Positions 15,248-24,046 are shown, counted from the stretch's first letter. The stretch: 54,551 bases of DNA from an uncultured Collinsella sp. (GCA_900543605.1 UQSK01000006.1:1-54551), one strand, 5' to 3'. Numbers and translations: made by a program. Notes: generated by a model not told the origin, from the letters alone.

Positions 15248-16204
15248 ATGAAGATTGCCCTGATCGAACCGTTGGGAGTACCCGAGCAGACCATCGACAG
15301 GCTCTCCGCACCCCTTAAGGACGCCGGACACGAGTTTGTCTATTTCGATACCAAAACAACCGATCCGGCCGAGCTCGCTCGACGCAGCGAGGGCGCCGAG
15401 GTCGTCATGATCGCCAACAACCCCTACCCTGCCGAGGTCGTCGCCGGCTCCGATGCGCTCAAGATGATCGCCGTTGCCTTTACGGGCATCGACCACGTGG
15501 GGCTTTCCGCCTGCCGTGAGCGCGGTGTTGAGGTTCGCAACTGCGCCGGCTACTCCGACGTTTCGGTCGCCGAGCTCACCCTTGGCCTGACCATCGACGT
15601 GTTGCGCAAGGTGGGCGCCGCCGATGCCGCCGTCCGCAGCGGCAAGACGAGCGCCGGCCTAATGGGCGCCGAGATCCGCGACAAGACCGTGGGTATCGTG
15701 GGCTGCGGTAAGATCGGCTGCGCCACGGGTCGTCTCTTTAAGGCCTTTGGCGCCCGCGTGCTGGGATATGCCCGCCACGAGCATCCCGAGGCAGCCGAGG
15801 CCGGCATTGAGCAGGTTTCGCTCGAGCAGTTGCTCGCCGAGTCCGATATCGTAAGCCTGCACCTGCCTAACAATGACACCACGCGCAAGAGCTTTGGCAC
15901 CGAGCAGTTCGCCCAGATGAAGGACGGTGCCGTCTTTATCAACTGCGCCCGCGGTGCCATCGTGGATAACGATGCCCTTGCCCAGGCACTCAACGACGAT
16001 AAGCTCGCCGGTGCCGGCATCGACGTCTTTGATATGGAGCCACCCATCCCCGCCGACTACGCGCTCATCAACGCCAAGAACTGCACCTTCACGCCACATG
16101 TAGGCTTCCTTACGCACGAGGGCATGCAGCGCCGCGCCAAGATTGAGTTCGACAACGTCGTCGCCTACGTCGAGAGTCGCGCGCAAAACGTTTGCGAGCT
16201 GTAG
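15248..16204 (+). CDS. D-isomer-specific 2-hydroxyacid dehydrogenase
   Basis: A 318-residue NAD-dependent dehydrogenase of the D-2-hydroxyacid (phosphoglycerate/glycerate/lactate) family. The coenzyme motif is VGIVGCGKIGCATG. The catalytic triad can be seen as Arg in NCARGAIVDNDALAQAL, Glu in GIDVFDMEPPIP and His in FTPHVGFLT. There is no C-terminal ACT or ASB domain, which argues against SerA and for a simple hydroxyacid dehydrogenase such as glyoxylate/hydroxypyruvate reductase or D-lactate dehydrogenase. ATG 15248 is chosen because GAGGAG lies 7 nt upstream; a TTG at 15233 would use the ribosome site as coding sequence. It is divergent from the polyferredoxin gene. Confidence 0.9.
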   Translation: MKIALIEPLGVPEQTIDRLSAPLKDAGHEFVYFDTKTTDPAELARRSEGAEVVMIANNPYPAEVVAGSDALKMIAVAFTGIDHVGLSACRERGVEVRNCAGYSDVSVAELTLGLTIDVLRKVGAADAAVRSGKTSAGLMGAEIRDKTVGIVGCGKIGCATGRLFKAFGARVLGYARHEHPEAAEAGIEQVSLEQLLAESDIVSLHLPNNDTTRKSFGTEQFAQMKDGAVFINCARGAIVDNDALAQALNDDKLAGAGIDVFDMEPPIPADYALINAKNCTFTPHVGFLTHEGMQRRAKIEFDNVVAYVESRAQNVCEL

Positions 16205-16214
16205 TCAAACGAGA

Positions 16215-16256
16215 GCGGGGCAAAAACCTCATCGCAGGCCTACCCCGCCTTCTTTG
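16215..16256 (+). terminator. Possible terminator after the hydroxyacid dehydrogenase
   Basis: GCGGGG (16215-16220) pairs with CCCCGC (16243-16248), followed by a T-rich CTTCTTT. Confidence 0.4.
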
Positions 16257-16286
16257 GTTCAACTAACCTGACCCCTTTGCACCATA

Positions 16287-16324
16287 GCAAAAAGGGGCAA
16301 AGCCATCTGTTGGCTTTGCCCCTT
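16287..16324 (-). terminator. Terminator after the glycerol dehydrogenase
   Basis: Arms 16292-16305 and 16311-16324 (AAGGGGCAAAGCCA and complement) give a perfect 14-bp stem; on the minus strand it is followed by TTTTTGC. Confidence 0.85.
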
Positions 16325-16336
16325 CCTTACCTTGAT

Positions 16337-17437
16337 TTACTCATCCATGAGATAGTAGTGGCCCAGCGCGTCGGCACCCAGGATGGCGTTGGCGACCATC
16401 TCGGGCGTCACCTCAAACGGCATGTTGCACATGGTGTCCTCGGGCGCGCACGCGGCCTCGGCAACAATCATGGCCTTCTCGCGCGTAGCCTCGGCAACGC
16501 CCAGCTCCTTGAGCGTAACGGGCAGACCCAGCTCAATGCAGAAGCCCAAGACTTCCTCGAGCTTCTCGGTCGGGGCATCCTCGAGTACCAGCTGGACGAT
16601 AGTGCCGAAGGCGACCTTCTCGCCGTGATACATGCTGTGGCACTCGGGCAGCATCGTCAGACCATTGTGGATGGCATGAGCAGCAGCAAGGCCCGAGCTC
16701 TCAAAGCCAATACCGGAGAGAAGCGTGTTGGCCTCAATGATGTGCTCGACGGCAGGCGTGAGCGCGCCCTTCTCCAGCGCGACCTTGGCCTTGACGCCAT
16801 CGGCCATGAGCGTCTCATAGCAGAGCTTGGCGAGCGCCAGGCCGGCCATTCCGCCCTTACCGCCGGCGCAAGTGCCACCGTCGGCATCGTGCGTCGCCTG
16901 AGCCTCGAAATAGGTTGCGAGCGCATCGCCCATACCGGAAACCGTCAGGCGCACCGGGCTCGCCGCGATAACCGTCGTATCCATCAGGACGATATTGGGG
17001 TTTGCCTTAAGGAAGAGATATTTATCGAACTGGCCGTCATCGGTATAAAGCACCGAAAGCGCCGAACACGGGGCATCGGTCGAAGCAATGGTGGGGCAAA
17101 TGATAACCGGGGACTCCAGGTAATAGGCGACGGCCTTCGCGGTGTCGAGGATCTTGCCGCCACCGACGCCGACGATGATGTCGCAACCGTTGTCGCGAGC
17201 GAGCGCAACCAGGCGATCGACCTCGCCCTTGGAGCACTCGCCGTTAAAGTCCTCAAACAGCAGCTCGGCCTTAGCCTCGGCAAAGCCGCCCTCGATCTTG
17301 GCACCGACGCGCTTCTTGCCCGAAGGCGTCACGATGACGAGGGCCTTAGCGCCAAGCGGCTCGACATAGGAGCCGAGCTTGGCCAGCTCGTCCGGGCCCT
17401 GGATGTACTTGCTGGGGCTATTGAAAATTGCAGCCAT
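16337..17437 (-). CDS. gldA: Glycerol dehydrogenase
   Basis: A 366-residue zinc-dependent glycerol dehydrogenase of the iron/zinc group III alcohol dehydrogenases, oxidising glycerol to dihydroxyacetone with NAD. The coenzyme loop is VGVGGGKILDTAKAVAYY, and TIASTDAPCSALSVLYTD is the GldA hallmark. Metal ligands are an Asp in the GMGDALATYFEA region and His residues in AAAHAIHNGLTMLPE and SMYHGEKVAFG. Length is normal. Ribosome site weak (GGGATAG). It lies upstream of no clear partner; the iron alcohol dehydrogenase ahead of it ends in its own terminator, so the two are likely separate units that both serve fermentative redox balance. Confidence 0.94.
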   Translation of the reverse strand: MAAIFNSPSKYIQGPDELAKLGSYVEPLGAKALVIVTPSGKKRVGAKIEGGFAEAKAELLFEDFNGECSKGEVDRLVALARDNGCDIIVGVGGGKILDTAKAVAYYLESPVIICPTIASTDAPCSALSVLYTDDGQFDKYLFLKANPNIVLMDTTVIAASPVRLTVSGMGDALATYFEAQATHDADGGTCAGGKGGMAGLALAKLCYETLMADGVKAKVALEKGALTPAVEHIIEANTLLSGIGFESSGLAAAHAIHNGLTMLPECHSMYHGEKVAFGTIVQLVLEDAPTEKLEEVLGFCIELGLPVTLKELGVAEATREKAMIVAEAACAPEDTMCNMPFEVTPEMVANAILGADALGHYYLMDE

Positions 17438-17447
17438 AACTATCCCA

Positions 17448-17499
17448 TTCTCTAAAAGAAAAAAGAAAGGGGCTCCGTACGGATACGTGCGGAGCCCCT
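17448..17499 (-). terminator. Terminator after the iron alcohol dehydrogenase
   Basis: AGGGGCTCCG (17468-17477) pairs with CGGAGCCCCT (17490-17499); the minus strand continues TTCTTTTTTCTTTT. Confidence 0.88.
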
Positions 17500-17520
17500 C
17501 GTTACGATAACAAGAGTCGA

Positions 17521-18744
17521 TTAGAAATCGATGTCGGTGTCGTAGTAGCAGGCCTTGAGGATCTTCTCGAAGTCGGCAGCCTTGGTCTCACGCGGGTTCT
17601 CGGGCGTGCAGGCGTCCTGCTCGGCGTTCGCGGCGATCTCGGGCAGCTTGGCGAGGAACTCCTCCTCGGAAACCATCTGCGGGTTCTCGGCGTCGACCTT
17701 CACGCCACCATTCGCGTAATCCTTGATGGACTGCGGAATGTTGAGCTGGTCGTTGAGGTCGCGGATCTTCTGAACGAGCGCGGCGATGAGCTCCTCGTTG
17801 GTCTCGCCGGGAAGGTGCAGGATCTCCTTGGCCACGTAAGCGTAACGCTCGGCAGCACGCGGGTCCTTGGAGTTCCACTGGATGACCTTGCCCAGGTACA
17901 TGGCGTTAGCAGCACCGTGGATGATGTGGCCGTTCTCGAAGGCAGCACCGGTCTTGTGAGCCATGGAGTGAACGATGCCGAGCAGACCCGAGGAGAAGGC
18001 GATGCCGGCGATGCACTGAGCCTCGTGCATGTGCTGACGGGCCTCATGGTCGCCAGCATAGGACTTGGGCAGCCACTCGACGATCTCGCGGATGCCGTGC
18101 AGAGCGTTGGCATCGGTGAACATAGAGGCGCAGGTGGAAACGTAGGCCTCCATGCAGTGGGTCAGAGCATCCATGCCGGTGTGAGCGCACAGCTTGGCGG
18201 GCATGGTGTAGGTGAGCTCGGGGTCGACGATGGCGACATCAGGGGTGATGTTGAAGTCGGCCAGCGGGTACTTGATGCCCTTGGCGTAGTCGGTGATGAC
18301 GGAGAAGGCAGTAACCTCGGTAGCGGTACCGGAGGTAGAGGAGATGGCGCAGAAATGAGCCTTCTGACGCAGCTCGGGGAAGCTGAACGGCTGGATGATG
18401 TTATCGAAGGACTCCTCGGGATACTCGTAGAAGACCCACATGGCCTTAGCGGCATCGATGGGCGAGCCGCCGCCGATGGCGATAATCCAGTCGGGCTCGA
18501 ACTCGCGCATGGCCTCGGCGCCCTTCATGACCGTCTCGATGGACGGGTCAGACTCGACGCCCTCGAACAGCTTGACCTCGAAACCGCCTTCCTTAAGGTC
18601 GTTCTCGACGTCCTGCAGGAACCCGCCGCGGCGCATAGAGCTGCCGCCAGAAACGATGATGGCCTTCTTGCCTTTGAGGTTCTTCACCTCGTGGCGAGCG
18701 CCCTCACCAAAGTACAGATCGCGAGGATTGGTAAAACGTCCCAT
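17521..18744 (-). CDS. Iron-containing alcohol dehydrogenase
   Basis: A 407-residue group III (iron) alcohol dehydrogenase, probably acting on short-chain aldehydes or diols in fermentation. The cofactor loop is AIGGGSPIDAAKAMWVFYE, and the start NPRDLYFGEGAR is usual for NAD(P)-dependent butanol-dehydrogenase-like members. Metal-binding signatures are HTGMDALTHCMEAYVS and GIVHSMAHKTGAAFENGHII. The start at 18744 (MGRFTNPRD) is set by AGGAGG 7 nt upstream; the longer frame from 18795 lacks homology. Nothing adjoins it closely upstream. Two AAACGTTTT motifs, about 58 nt apart (near 18931 and 18989), lie in its upstream region and might be regulator sites. Confidence 0.93.
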   Translation of the reverse strand: MGRFTNPRDLYFGEGARHEVKNLKGKKAIIVSGGSSMRRGGFLQDVENDLKEGGFEVKLFEGVESDPSIETVMKGAEAMREFEPDWIIAIGGGSPIDAAKAMWVFYEYPEESFDNIIQPFSFPELRQKAHFCAISSTSGTATEVTAFSVITDYAKGIKYPLADFNITPDVAIVDPELTYTMPAKLCAHTGMDALTHCMEAYVSTCASMFTDANALHGIREIVEWLPKSYAGDHEARQHMHEAQCIAGIAFSSGLLGIVHSMAHKTGAAFENGHIIHGAANAMYLGKVIQWNSKDPRAAERYAYVAKEILHLPGETNEELIAALVQKIRDLNDQLNIPQSIKDYANGGVKVDAENPQMVSEEEFLAKLPEIAANAEQDACTPENPRETKAADFEKILKACYYDTDIDF

Positions 18745-19244
18745 ACTGTGCCTCCTAAACAAGCCCCTCTTAGACTTGCGTATATAACGGAGCACCCAAT
18801 TGGCTCCGTTAGGACCGGTTTGCGCGTTGCCGGCGATGACAATGCGCGATGTCTAAACGTCTCAACGCTCAGACAAACACTATTTTACCGTTCTGGTTGG
18901 TCAGTTATTCACCTAAAGCCGCCAATGATGAAACGTTTTTTCTATCCCTGAAGACCCTTGTGCGGCATTCATACTCCCAAGCTGGGCAAACGTTTTATCA
19001 AGGTTGACTACATATCCCGGGCAGGACTGTGCCCCTCCAAAATATGCACCGTTCGCCGCCAAAAATCGACCGTTTGCGGCACCGTGATACCACTCGGTCG
19101 TCCAAGGTGCCGACATTTGTGCGACATCCGTCTTCGTGGTGCAAAGGTGCAAGTCCAAGTGCGGCACCCCCGGTGTGCCACATGCGGGTAAACTAGAATT
19201 TTATATAGAAACATTTGAACCCTAACCGCAGCAAAGGAGGCCCC
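18745..19244. other. 500-bp gene-free interval
   Basis: No credible gene or RNA was found here. It holds the divergent upstream regions of the iron alcohol dehydrogenase and the gene at 19245. Visible features are two AAACGTTTT half-palindromes (near 18931 and 18989) of the general shape bound by LacI-family proteins, and several GTGC/GGCAC-rich short repeats between about 19075 and 19190. No convincing -35/-10 pair could be fixed. Confidence 0.5.
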
Positions 19245-20321
19245 ATGGCATTCGATCCCATTCAAGAGGATTGCCATCGCCTCGTTCTTGAGGCCTTGCG
19301 CCGCGACAATATCCCGCTCACCGACGCTGCCGCCGTAGAGCATCTGATGGAACAATTCACCCGCAACCCCGCACCGCTCATCGTGCACGACCGCGACCGC
19401 GCCGGGCACCTCATTGCCAAGGTGGTCGAGGCCGTCGACTACCGCATTCCCTTTATCCCTGACGATGCCCAGGCAGAGCAAGAAGAGGCCGCTGCCGAGA
19501 ACATGCTCCGCGAGGCGGCCGCACTCGATCCAGCCAACTGGGATGCCCAGCGCATGCTGACGGCACTCACCGCCGAATCCAACGAGGAATACGTACAGTA
19601 CCTGGTATCCAAGTGCGATGAGGTCGAGCACGACCTGGCGCTCAAGATCGCCTCGGCTCAGGACCCCTACGAGCGCGAGGCCGCAGGCGACCTTATGCGC
19701 CGCCCCTATCTGCGCTGGCTTGCCGCCCTTGCGTCACGCGCCCTCATTAGCGGCCGCTATCGCATGTCGCTCGAAGCCGCAAACCGCAGCCTCGACTTTG
19801 CCCCCAACGATCCTGCCGGCGTCCGCCACACCGCGATGCTCGCCATGGCAAAACTCGAATACCCCGCCGAGGAGCTCAAGCGCTTTCGCTCTGCCCACTC
19901 CGTCCCCTATCTCGCCAACACGCCGCTGCGCCGTCGTCCCAAGGATGCGGAGCGCGACTTGGACCCGTGGACGCTCATCGCGCTGATGAGCGCTGCCTGG
20001 CGCGAGCTGGACTACGAGGGCGCCGAGCACTACTTGCGCATCCTTGCGCGCTCGTGTCCGCACGCAGCCGAGGCACTCTACTTCCAAACCGAGTTTCCCG
20101 ATGGCGTCTATGCCCGCGTCAACGTGGGTGTGGGCTCCACCGACGAACTTGTCCTTGCGCTGTCCGAAGCGACGCCGGTACTGCAGGAGGGCCTGGGCGC
20201 CCCCGACAACGCCAGTTTTGCCGCCTGGGTCGCCACCAACGATATCGTGCGTTCCCAAATCGATGAGCGCATCCTGCGGGCGGCCGAGCAGGGCTTGCCG
20301 TTTAAGGGAGGAGACCTCTAA
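19245..20321 (+). CDS. Unknown helical-repeat protein, first of a coupled pair
   Basis: A 358-residue cytosolic protein that I do not recognise. It is acidic, Ala/Leu-rich and almost wholly helical, with short units (AREAAALDPANWDAQRMLTAL; RYRMSLEAANRSLDFAPNDP; DYEGAEHYLRILARSCP) that resemble degenerate tetratricopeptide repeats. No signal peptide or catalytic motif is visible. AAAGGAGG precedes ATG 19245, so the in-frame start at 19215 is rejected. Its stop overlaps the start of the next gene (TAATG), so translation is coupled, and the MurT-GatD gene follows that. A scaffold role, perhaps tied to cell-wall synthesis, is only a guess from position. Confidence 0.72.
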   Translation: MAFDPIQEDCHRLVLEALRRDNIPLTDAAAVEHLMEQFTRNPAPLIVHDRDRAGHLIAKVVEAVDYRIPFIPDDAQAEQEEAAAENMLREAAALDPANWDAQRMLTALTAESNEEYVQYLVSKCDEVEHDLALKIASAQDPYEREAAGDLMRRPYLRWLAALASRALISGRYRMSLEAANRSLDFAPNDPAGVRHTAMLAMAKLEYPAEELKRFRSAHSVPYLANTPLRRRPKDAERDLDPWTLIALMSAAWRELDYEGAEHYLRILARSCPHAAEALYFQTEFPDGVYARVNVGVGSTDELVLALSEATPVLQEGLGAPDNASFAAWVATNDIVRSQIDERILRAAEQGLPFKGGDL

Positions 20322-21364
20322 TGGATCCGAGCGTCTACATCCCCGCCTACCTGGAGCGCACCTATCTGGCGTCGCACCCCGAGCTCACCGATGCAGCACG
20401 CGAGCTTGTCCATAACGACGTGAACGTCAACCCTCATAAGTATGCGCAGTCCGAGCATGCCCAGGCGCTGCTGTCCTATGCCGGTGTTCATCGCCACCTG
20501 CTCGACGAGCTCCATCGCATCGAGGACATGGGCAGCGACGAGGAGTTTGAGCAAACGCGCAACCGCCTGTTCGACGATATGCGCGATGAGCTGCTCAAGA
20601 TCGTCCGCATCGATGCGCATGTCCTCGACGCGCAGCTGCTCGCCATCATCCTGGCCGACACGCCCGTTGACGCCTGCCTGGGCGACCTGATGAAGCTCGA
20701 GGCGACCACGGCCGATTACCTGCAGCAAAGCGTGCCCGGGTTCGATATGGAGGCCCCACACTACTGGGCCAATAAGGTTTTGACGGACGGCGTGACGGCG
20801 GCCGATCTCACCGTAAGCGAGCCGGCTCTTATCGGGTGGCTCCACACGCTCGAGGCCATCTCGCAGCTGTGCATGGCGAGCGCTCGCTACCGTGCTGCCG
20901 CCAACTATTCTCGCCGCGTTCTTAAGGCGGAAGGCTATCCCACCCGAGCTGCAGGCACCGTGCTACTCGCCCTCGCTCGCCTGGAAGACGAGGACGGCTT
21001 TTTTGCCCTGGCCCACCAGCTCGAGGAGCAGATGGGGGCCGATGCACTCGAGAACTCCCCCTGGTACCTACTCGCCCGCACGATCCTGTTGTTCAAAACG
21101 AACAAGATGCGCCCGGCGACACGCGCGCTGCGCGAGTTTGCCAACCGCTGCGAGGGCGGCGCGTTCTTTTTGCTGAACCCCATGTATCAGACACCGTACC
21201 TTCCCTGCCGGCCCGAACCGCACGACCCCTGGGACCTTTCGCACCAGGCCGTTTGGGAAGCGGACGGTATTATCTCGGATACCCCCGACTTTGCCCCCTG
21301 GGCCAATGCCTGCGAAGACGTGTCGCAGCTTGCCCAGGAATTTGCGCGCCGCTACGGTTTTTAG
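20321..21364 (+). CDS. Unknown helical protein, second of a coupled pair
   Basis: A 347-residue predicted soluble, mostly helical protein that I do not recognise. The TPR-like segment QLCMASARYRAAANYSRRV, then LARLEDEDGFFALAHQLEEQMG, resembles the repeats of the preceding protein, and both have a Pro-rich DPW segment after a YL..TP/YLPCRP stretch, so the two may be distant paralogues. The C-terminal third (FFLLNPMYQTPYLPCRP onward) is less regular. The ATG overlaps the upstream stop by one base, and the ribosome site GGAGGAG lies in the upstream gene. MurT-GatD starts 45 nt later. The function is unknown. Confidence 0.72.
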   Translation: MDPSVYIPAYLERTYLASHPELTDAARELVHNDVNVNPHKYAQSEHAQALLSYAGVHRHLLDELHRIEDMGSDEEFEQTRNRLFDDMRDELLKIVRIDAHVLDAQLLAIILADTPVDACLGDLMKLEATTADYLQQSVPGFDMEAPHYWANKVLTDGVTAADLTVSEPALIGWLHTLEAISQLCMASARYRAAANYSRRVLKAEGYPTRAAGTVLLALARLEDEDGFFALAHQLEEQMGADALENSPWYLLARTILLFKTNKMRPATRALREFANRCEGGAFFLLNPMYQTPYLPCRPEPHDPWDLSHQAVWEADGIISDTPDFAPWANACEDVSQLAQEFARRYGF

Positions 21365-21409
21365 TGACGCACTCGACCCGACCATGTCGTTTACGTTAGG
21401 AACGGTTTC

Positions 21410-23587
21410 ATGAACCTCCGCTCATCTCTTGCCTGCACCTCGAGCGATATCGCTCGCTGGGGGCTGCGCTCCGTCCTTAAGCGCCAGGGTGGCGTGCTTC
21501 CCGGCCGCATCGCCATGAAGATCGACCCCGAGTTGCTGAGCGACCTCGCTGCCCTTGTCGACCGCAGCGTGGTGATCACCGGCACCAACGGCAAGACCAC
21601 CACCTCCAACCTCATCGCCGACGCCGTTGCCGCCAGCGGCGCCACCGTGGTATGCAACCGCGCTGGCAACAACATGGAGCCGGGCGTGGTGGGCGCACTG
21701 CTCGAAGCGCGCAGCGGCCTCAAGCGAGCCGGTGGCGGCAAGCGCGTGGGCGTTTTTGAGTGCGATGAGCTTTACACCGTACGCGTCCTGCCCAAGCTCA
21801 AGCCGACGTACTTTGTGCTGCTCAACCTGTTCCGCGACCAGCTGGATCGCTATGGCGAGATCGATCACACCCAGGAGGTCATCGCCCACGCGTTGGAGCT
21901 TTCGCCGGCAACGACGCTCATCTACAACGCCGACGACCCGCTGTGCGCCTCGATTGCCGCGCGCGTTCCCAACGCGAGCATTGCCTTTGGCATCGATGGC
22001 GCCACCAACACCGAGTCCGACCGTATTAGCGACTCGCGCTTTTGCTCACAGTGCAACGCCCCGTTGGAGTACGACTATGTGCAGTATGGTCAACTCGGCG
22101 CCTACCATTGCCCCTCGTGCGGTTGGGCACGCCCCGCACTGGTCCGCCGTGTGACGGGCGTGGAGCTCGGCTGCGACGGCTATGGTTTTGACCTGGTGTT
22201 TGGATCTGATTCCAGCGCGCCAGCCGCACACATCGCCACGCGTTACAACGGCCTGTACATGGTCTACAACGTTGCCGCTGCATTCTTTGCCGCACATGAG
22301 TTGGGCGTGGACCCGGCGCATCTGCAGCCCACGCTCGATGCCTACGTCCCCGCCGGCGGACGCATGGGCCGCTGGGATATCGCCGGCCGCACCGTCGAGG
22401 CCAACCTGGCTAAGAATCCCGTAGGCTTCGATCGACAAATCCAGTCCATCAAGACGGCAGGCGGCAGACTCTGCGCTTTCTTCCTCAACGACAACGATGC
22501 CGACGGCCACGATGTATCGTGGATCTACGACGTCGACTTTGAGCGCATCGCCGACACGCCGGGTCTTGTCGCCTTTGCCGGCGGCACGCGCGCACACGAC
22601 ATGCAGGTGCGCCTCAAGTACGCCGGCATCGATGCCGCGATTATCTCGGACGTCGCGCAGGCAATTGGCGCCGTGGCAGACGAGGCCGCCGATGACACCT
22701 TCTACGCCGTCGCCAACTACACGGCCTTCCCGCCGCTGGTCAAAGAACTCGACGGGCTGAAGGGCACCACCGCCGACGCTGTTGCCGGGCGCGCCGTGGC
22801 CCGCGCCGATGGCAACACCATCCCTTCCGCCGTCGCGCCGGTCGAGCTTTCGCGCCCGTTGCGCATCGTCTACCTGTATCCCGATGCGCTCAACCTCTAC
22901 GGCGACGGCGGCAATGTTATCGCGCTCGAGCGCCGTTGCGCCTGGCGTGGCATTCCTGCGCGTGTAGACGGGGTCCGTATGGGCGAGTCACTCGATCTCA
23001 CCGACGCCGACATCGTCATGATGGGCGGTGGCTCCGACCGCGACCAGTTGGCTGTGGCACACGAGCTGCTCGCTCAAAAAGACAAGGTTGCAGCCTATGT
23101 TGAGGATGGCGGCTCGCTGCTTGCCATCTGTGGCAGCTATCAGCTGCTCGGCCGTTCGTACTATATGGGCGAGGATCGCATCGAGGGCCTGGGGGTCATT
23201 GCCGCCGAAACCGTACGCGGCTCCGACCGCCTGATCGGCAACGTAGCCGTCAAAACCGACCTGGCACCTGAGCCCTTTGTGGGATTCGAGAACCACGGTG
23301 GCCGCACGCTTTTGGACGCCGATGCCACGCCGCTCGGAACGTCTGTCGTCACAGGCACCGGCAACAACGGCGACGATGGCTTTGAGGGCGTCATCTACAA
23401 GGGCGTCATTGGCACGTACCTGCACGGACCGGCACTGCCCAAAAACCCCGAACTCGCCGACTGGCTCATCGCCCATGCCCTCGAGCGCCGTGGCGATGCA
23501 CAGGCCGCCGCCCTGCTGCCGCTCAAGCCTCTCGATGACACCTACGAGCACGCCGCCCACGACGCCGCCATGAAGCTCCTCCCCTAA
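21410..23587 (+). CDS. murT-gatD: Fused MurT-GatD lipid II isoglutaminyl synthase
   Basis: A 725-residue single chain carrying what are normally two subunits that amidate the D-glutamate of lipid II to D-isoglutamine. Residues 1-445 are MurT-like: Mur-ligase P-loop GTNGKTTTS (58-66), a four-Cys zinc ribbon (C212/C215 and C234/C237), the DUF1727-type ANLAKNPVGFDRQ and D374 in SWIYDVDFE, matching the MurT Asp of the shared triad. Residues about 482-725 are GatD: GGGSDRDQ, nucleophile C574 in AICGSYQLLG and H629 in FENHGGRTLL. All key residues are present, so it should be active. A linker of about 35 residues joins the halves. AGGAAC precedes the ATG. It probably shares a transcript with the two unknown genes upstream. 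Confidence 0.93.
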   Translation: MNLRSSLACTSSDIARWGLRSVLKRQGGVLPGRIAMKIDPELLSDLAALVDRSVVITGTNGKTTTSNLIADAVAASGATVVCNRAGNNMEPGVVGALLEARSGLKRAGGGKRVGVFECDELYTVRVLPKLKPTYFVLLNLFRDQLDRYGEIDHTQEVIAHALELSPATTLIYNADDPLCASIAARVPNASIAFGIDGATNTESDRISDSRFCSQCNAPLEYDYVQYGQLGAYHCPSCGWARPALVRRVTGVELGCDGYGFDLVFGSDSSAPAAHIATRYNGLYMVYNVAAAFFAAHELGVDPAHLQPTLDAYVPAGGRMGRWDIAGRTVEANLAKNPVGFDRQIQSIKTAGGRLCAFFLNDNDADGHDVSWIYDVDFERIADTPGLVAFAGGTRAHDMQVRLKYAGIDAAIISDVAQAIGAVADEAADDTFYAVANYTAFPPLVKELDGLKGTTADAVAGRAVARADGNTIPSAVAPVELSRPLRIVYLYPDALNLYGDGGNVIALERRCAWRGIPARVDGVRMGESLDLTDADIVMMGGGSDRDQLAVAHELLAQKDKVAAYVEDGGSLLAICGSYQLLGRSYYMGEDRIEGLGVIAAETVRGSDRLIGNVAVKTDLAPEPFVGFENHGGRTLLDADATPLGTSVVTGTGNNGDDGFEGVIYKGVIGTYLHGPALPKNPELADWLIAHALERRGDAQAAALLPLKPLDDTYEHAAHDAAMKLLP

Positions 23588-23595
23588 CACCCCAG

Positions 23596-23631
23596 CCACC
23601 ACAAAGGGATAGACACCTTTGTGGTGGTTTT
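23596..23631 (+). terminator. Terminator after murT-gatD
   Basis: CCACCACAAAGG (23596-23607) pairs perfectly with 23616-23627, followed by TTTT. Confidence 0.85.
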
Positions 23632-23650
23632 GACCCGTCCCAGCGGTTTG

Positions 23651-23785
23651 TCTCAATCTGTAACATCTAGACCGTTAAAAGTCGTCTTACTGTTACAGAA
23701 TGAGATGTTCGTCCCAACACCTGCCTTTTGTCTCGATCTGTAACAGATAGAGCCGATTTGCCCGCCCAGATGTTACAGGTTGAGA
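23651..23785. repeat. Two tandem copies of a hairpin repeat
   Basis: Unit A has arms 23651-23665 (TCTCAATCTGTAACA) and 23691-23705 with one mismatch. Unit B has arms 23731-23745 (TCTCGATCTGTAACA) and 23771-23785 with two mismatches. Arm sequence and spacing are shared but the loops differ. No coding sequence lies here; the arrangement is like REP/BIME palindromic repeats. Confidence 0.75.
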
Positions 23786-23848
23786 TGTTTGAAGATCGGG
23801 ATAGAGAGCCAGCTCCTATGTGGTGGTTTTTCAGTTTGCCAACGATAT

Positions 23849-23876
23849 GTGAACGGCTAAAAAAGTCTGCTATACT
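23849..23876 (+). promoter_or_regulatory. tRNA-Glu promoter
   Basis: GTGAAC (23849-23854), 16-nt spacer, TATACT (23871-23876), ending 10 nt before the mature tRNA. Confidence 0.6.
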
Positions 23877-23886
23877 CTTTCCCGCT

Positions 23887-23963
23887 GTCCCCATCGTCTA
23901 GCGGCCAAGGACGCCACCCTTTCAAGGTGGATATCGCGGGTTCGAATCCCGCTGGGGGCACCA
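23887..23963 (+). tRNA. tRNA-Glu (anticodon UUC)
   Basis: A complete cloverleaf. The acceptor GTCCCCA pairs with TGGGGGC; a D-arm is present; the anticodon stem CCACC/GGTGG encloses the loop CTTTCAA with anticodon TTC (23921-23923); the T-arm contains GGTTCGAATCC. Discriminator A (23960) and CCA (23961-23963) are encoded. Its 3' part is duplicated 189 bp downstream. Confidence 0.97.
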
Positions 23964-24046
23964 TTTTAGATGTGAAGCCCGTTATCAATTCGGTAGCGGG
24001 CTTTTTGCTACCGATATGCCGAGATTCGAACCCGACAGGGTGCGGA
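23946..24046 (+). repeat. Copy 1 of a 101-bp direct repeat including the tRNA-Glu 3' end
   Basis: Spans the T-arm/acceptor 3' half of tRNA-Glu, its terminator and an inverted T-arm-like segment (GATTCGAACCC, about 24023-24033). Copy 2 at 24135-24235 differs at only 3 of 101 positions by eye. Confidence 0.92.
23976..24006 (+). terminator. Terminator after tRNA-Glu
   Basis: AGCCCGTTA (23976-23984) pairs with TAGCGGGCT (23994-24002), followed by TTTTT. The second repeat copy carries the same hairpin at about 24165-24195. Confidence 0.85.

Noticed and set aside
18925..18995. CcpA cre sites at the two AAACGTTTT motifs
   Set aside because: They miss key positions of the cre consensus, and a CcpA homologue cannot be assumed in this lineage; kept only as unassigned motifs.
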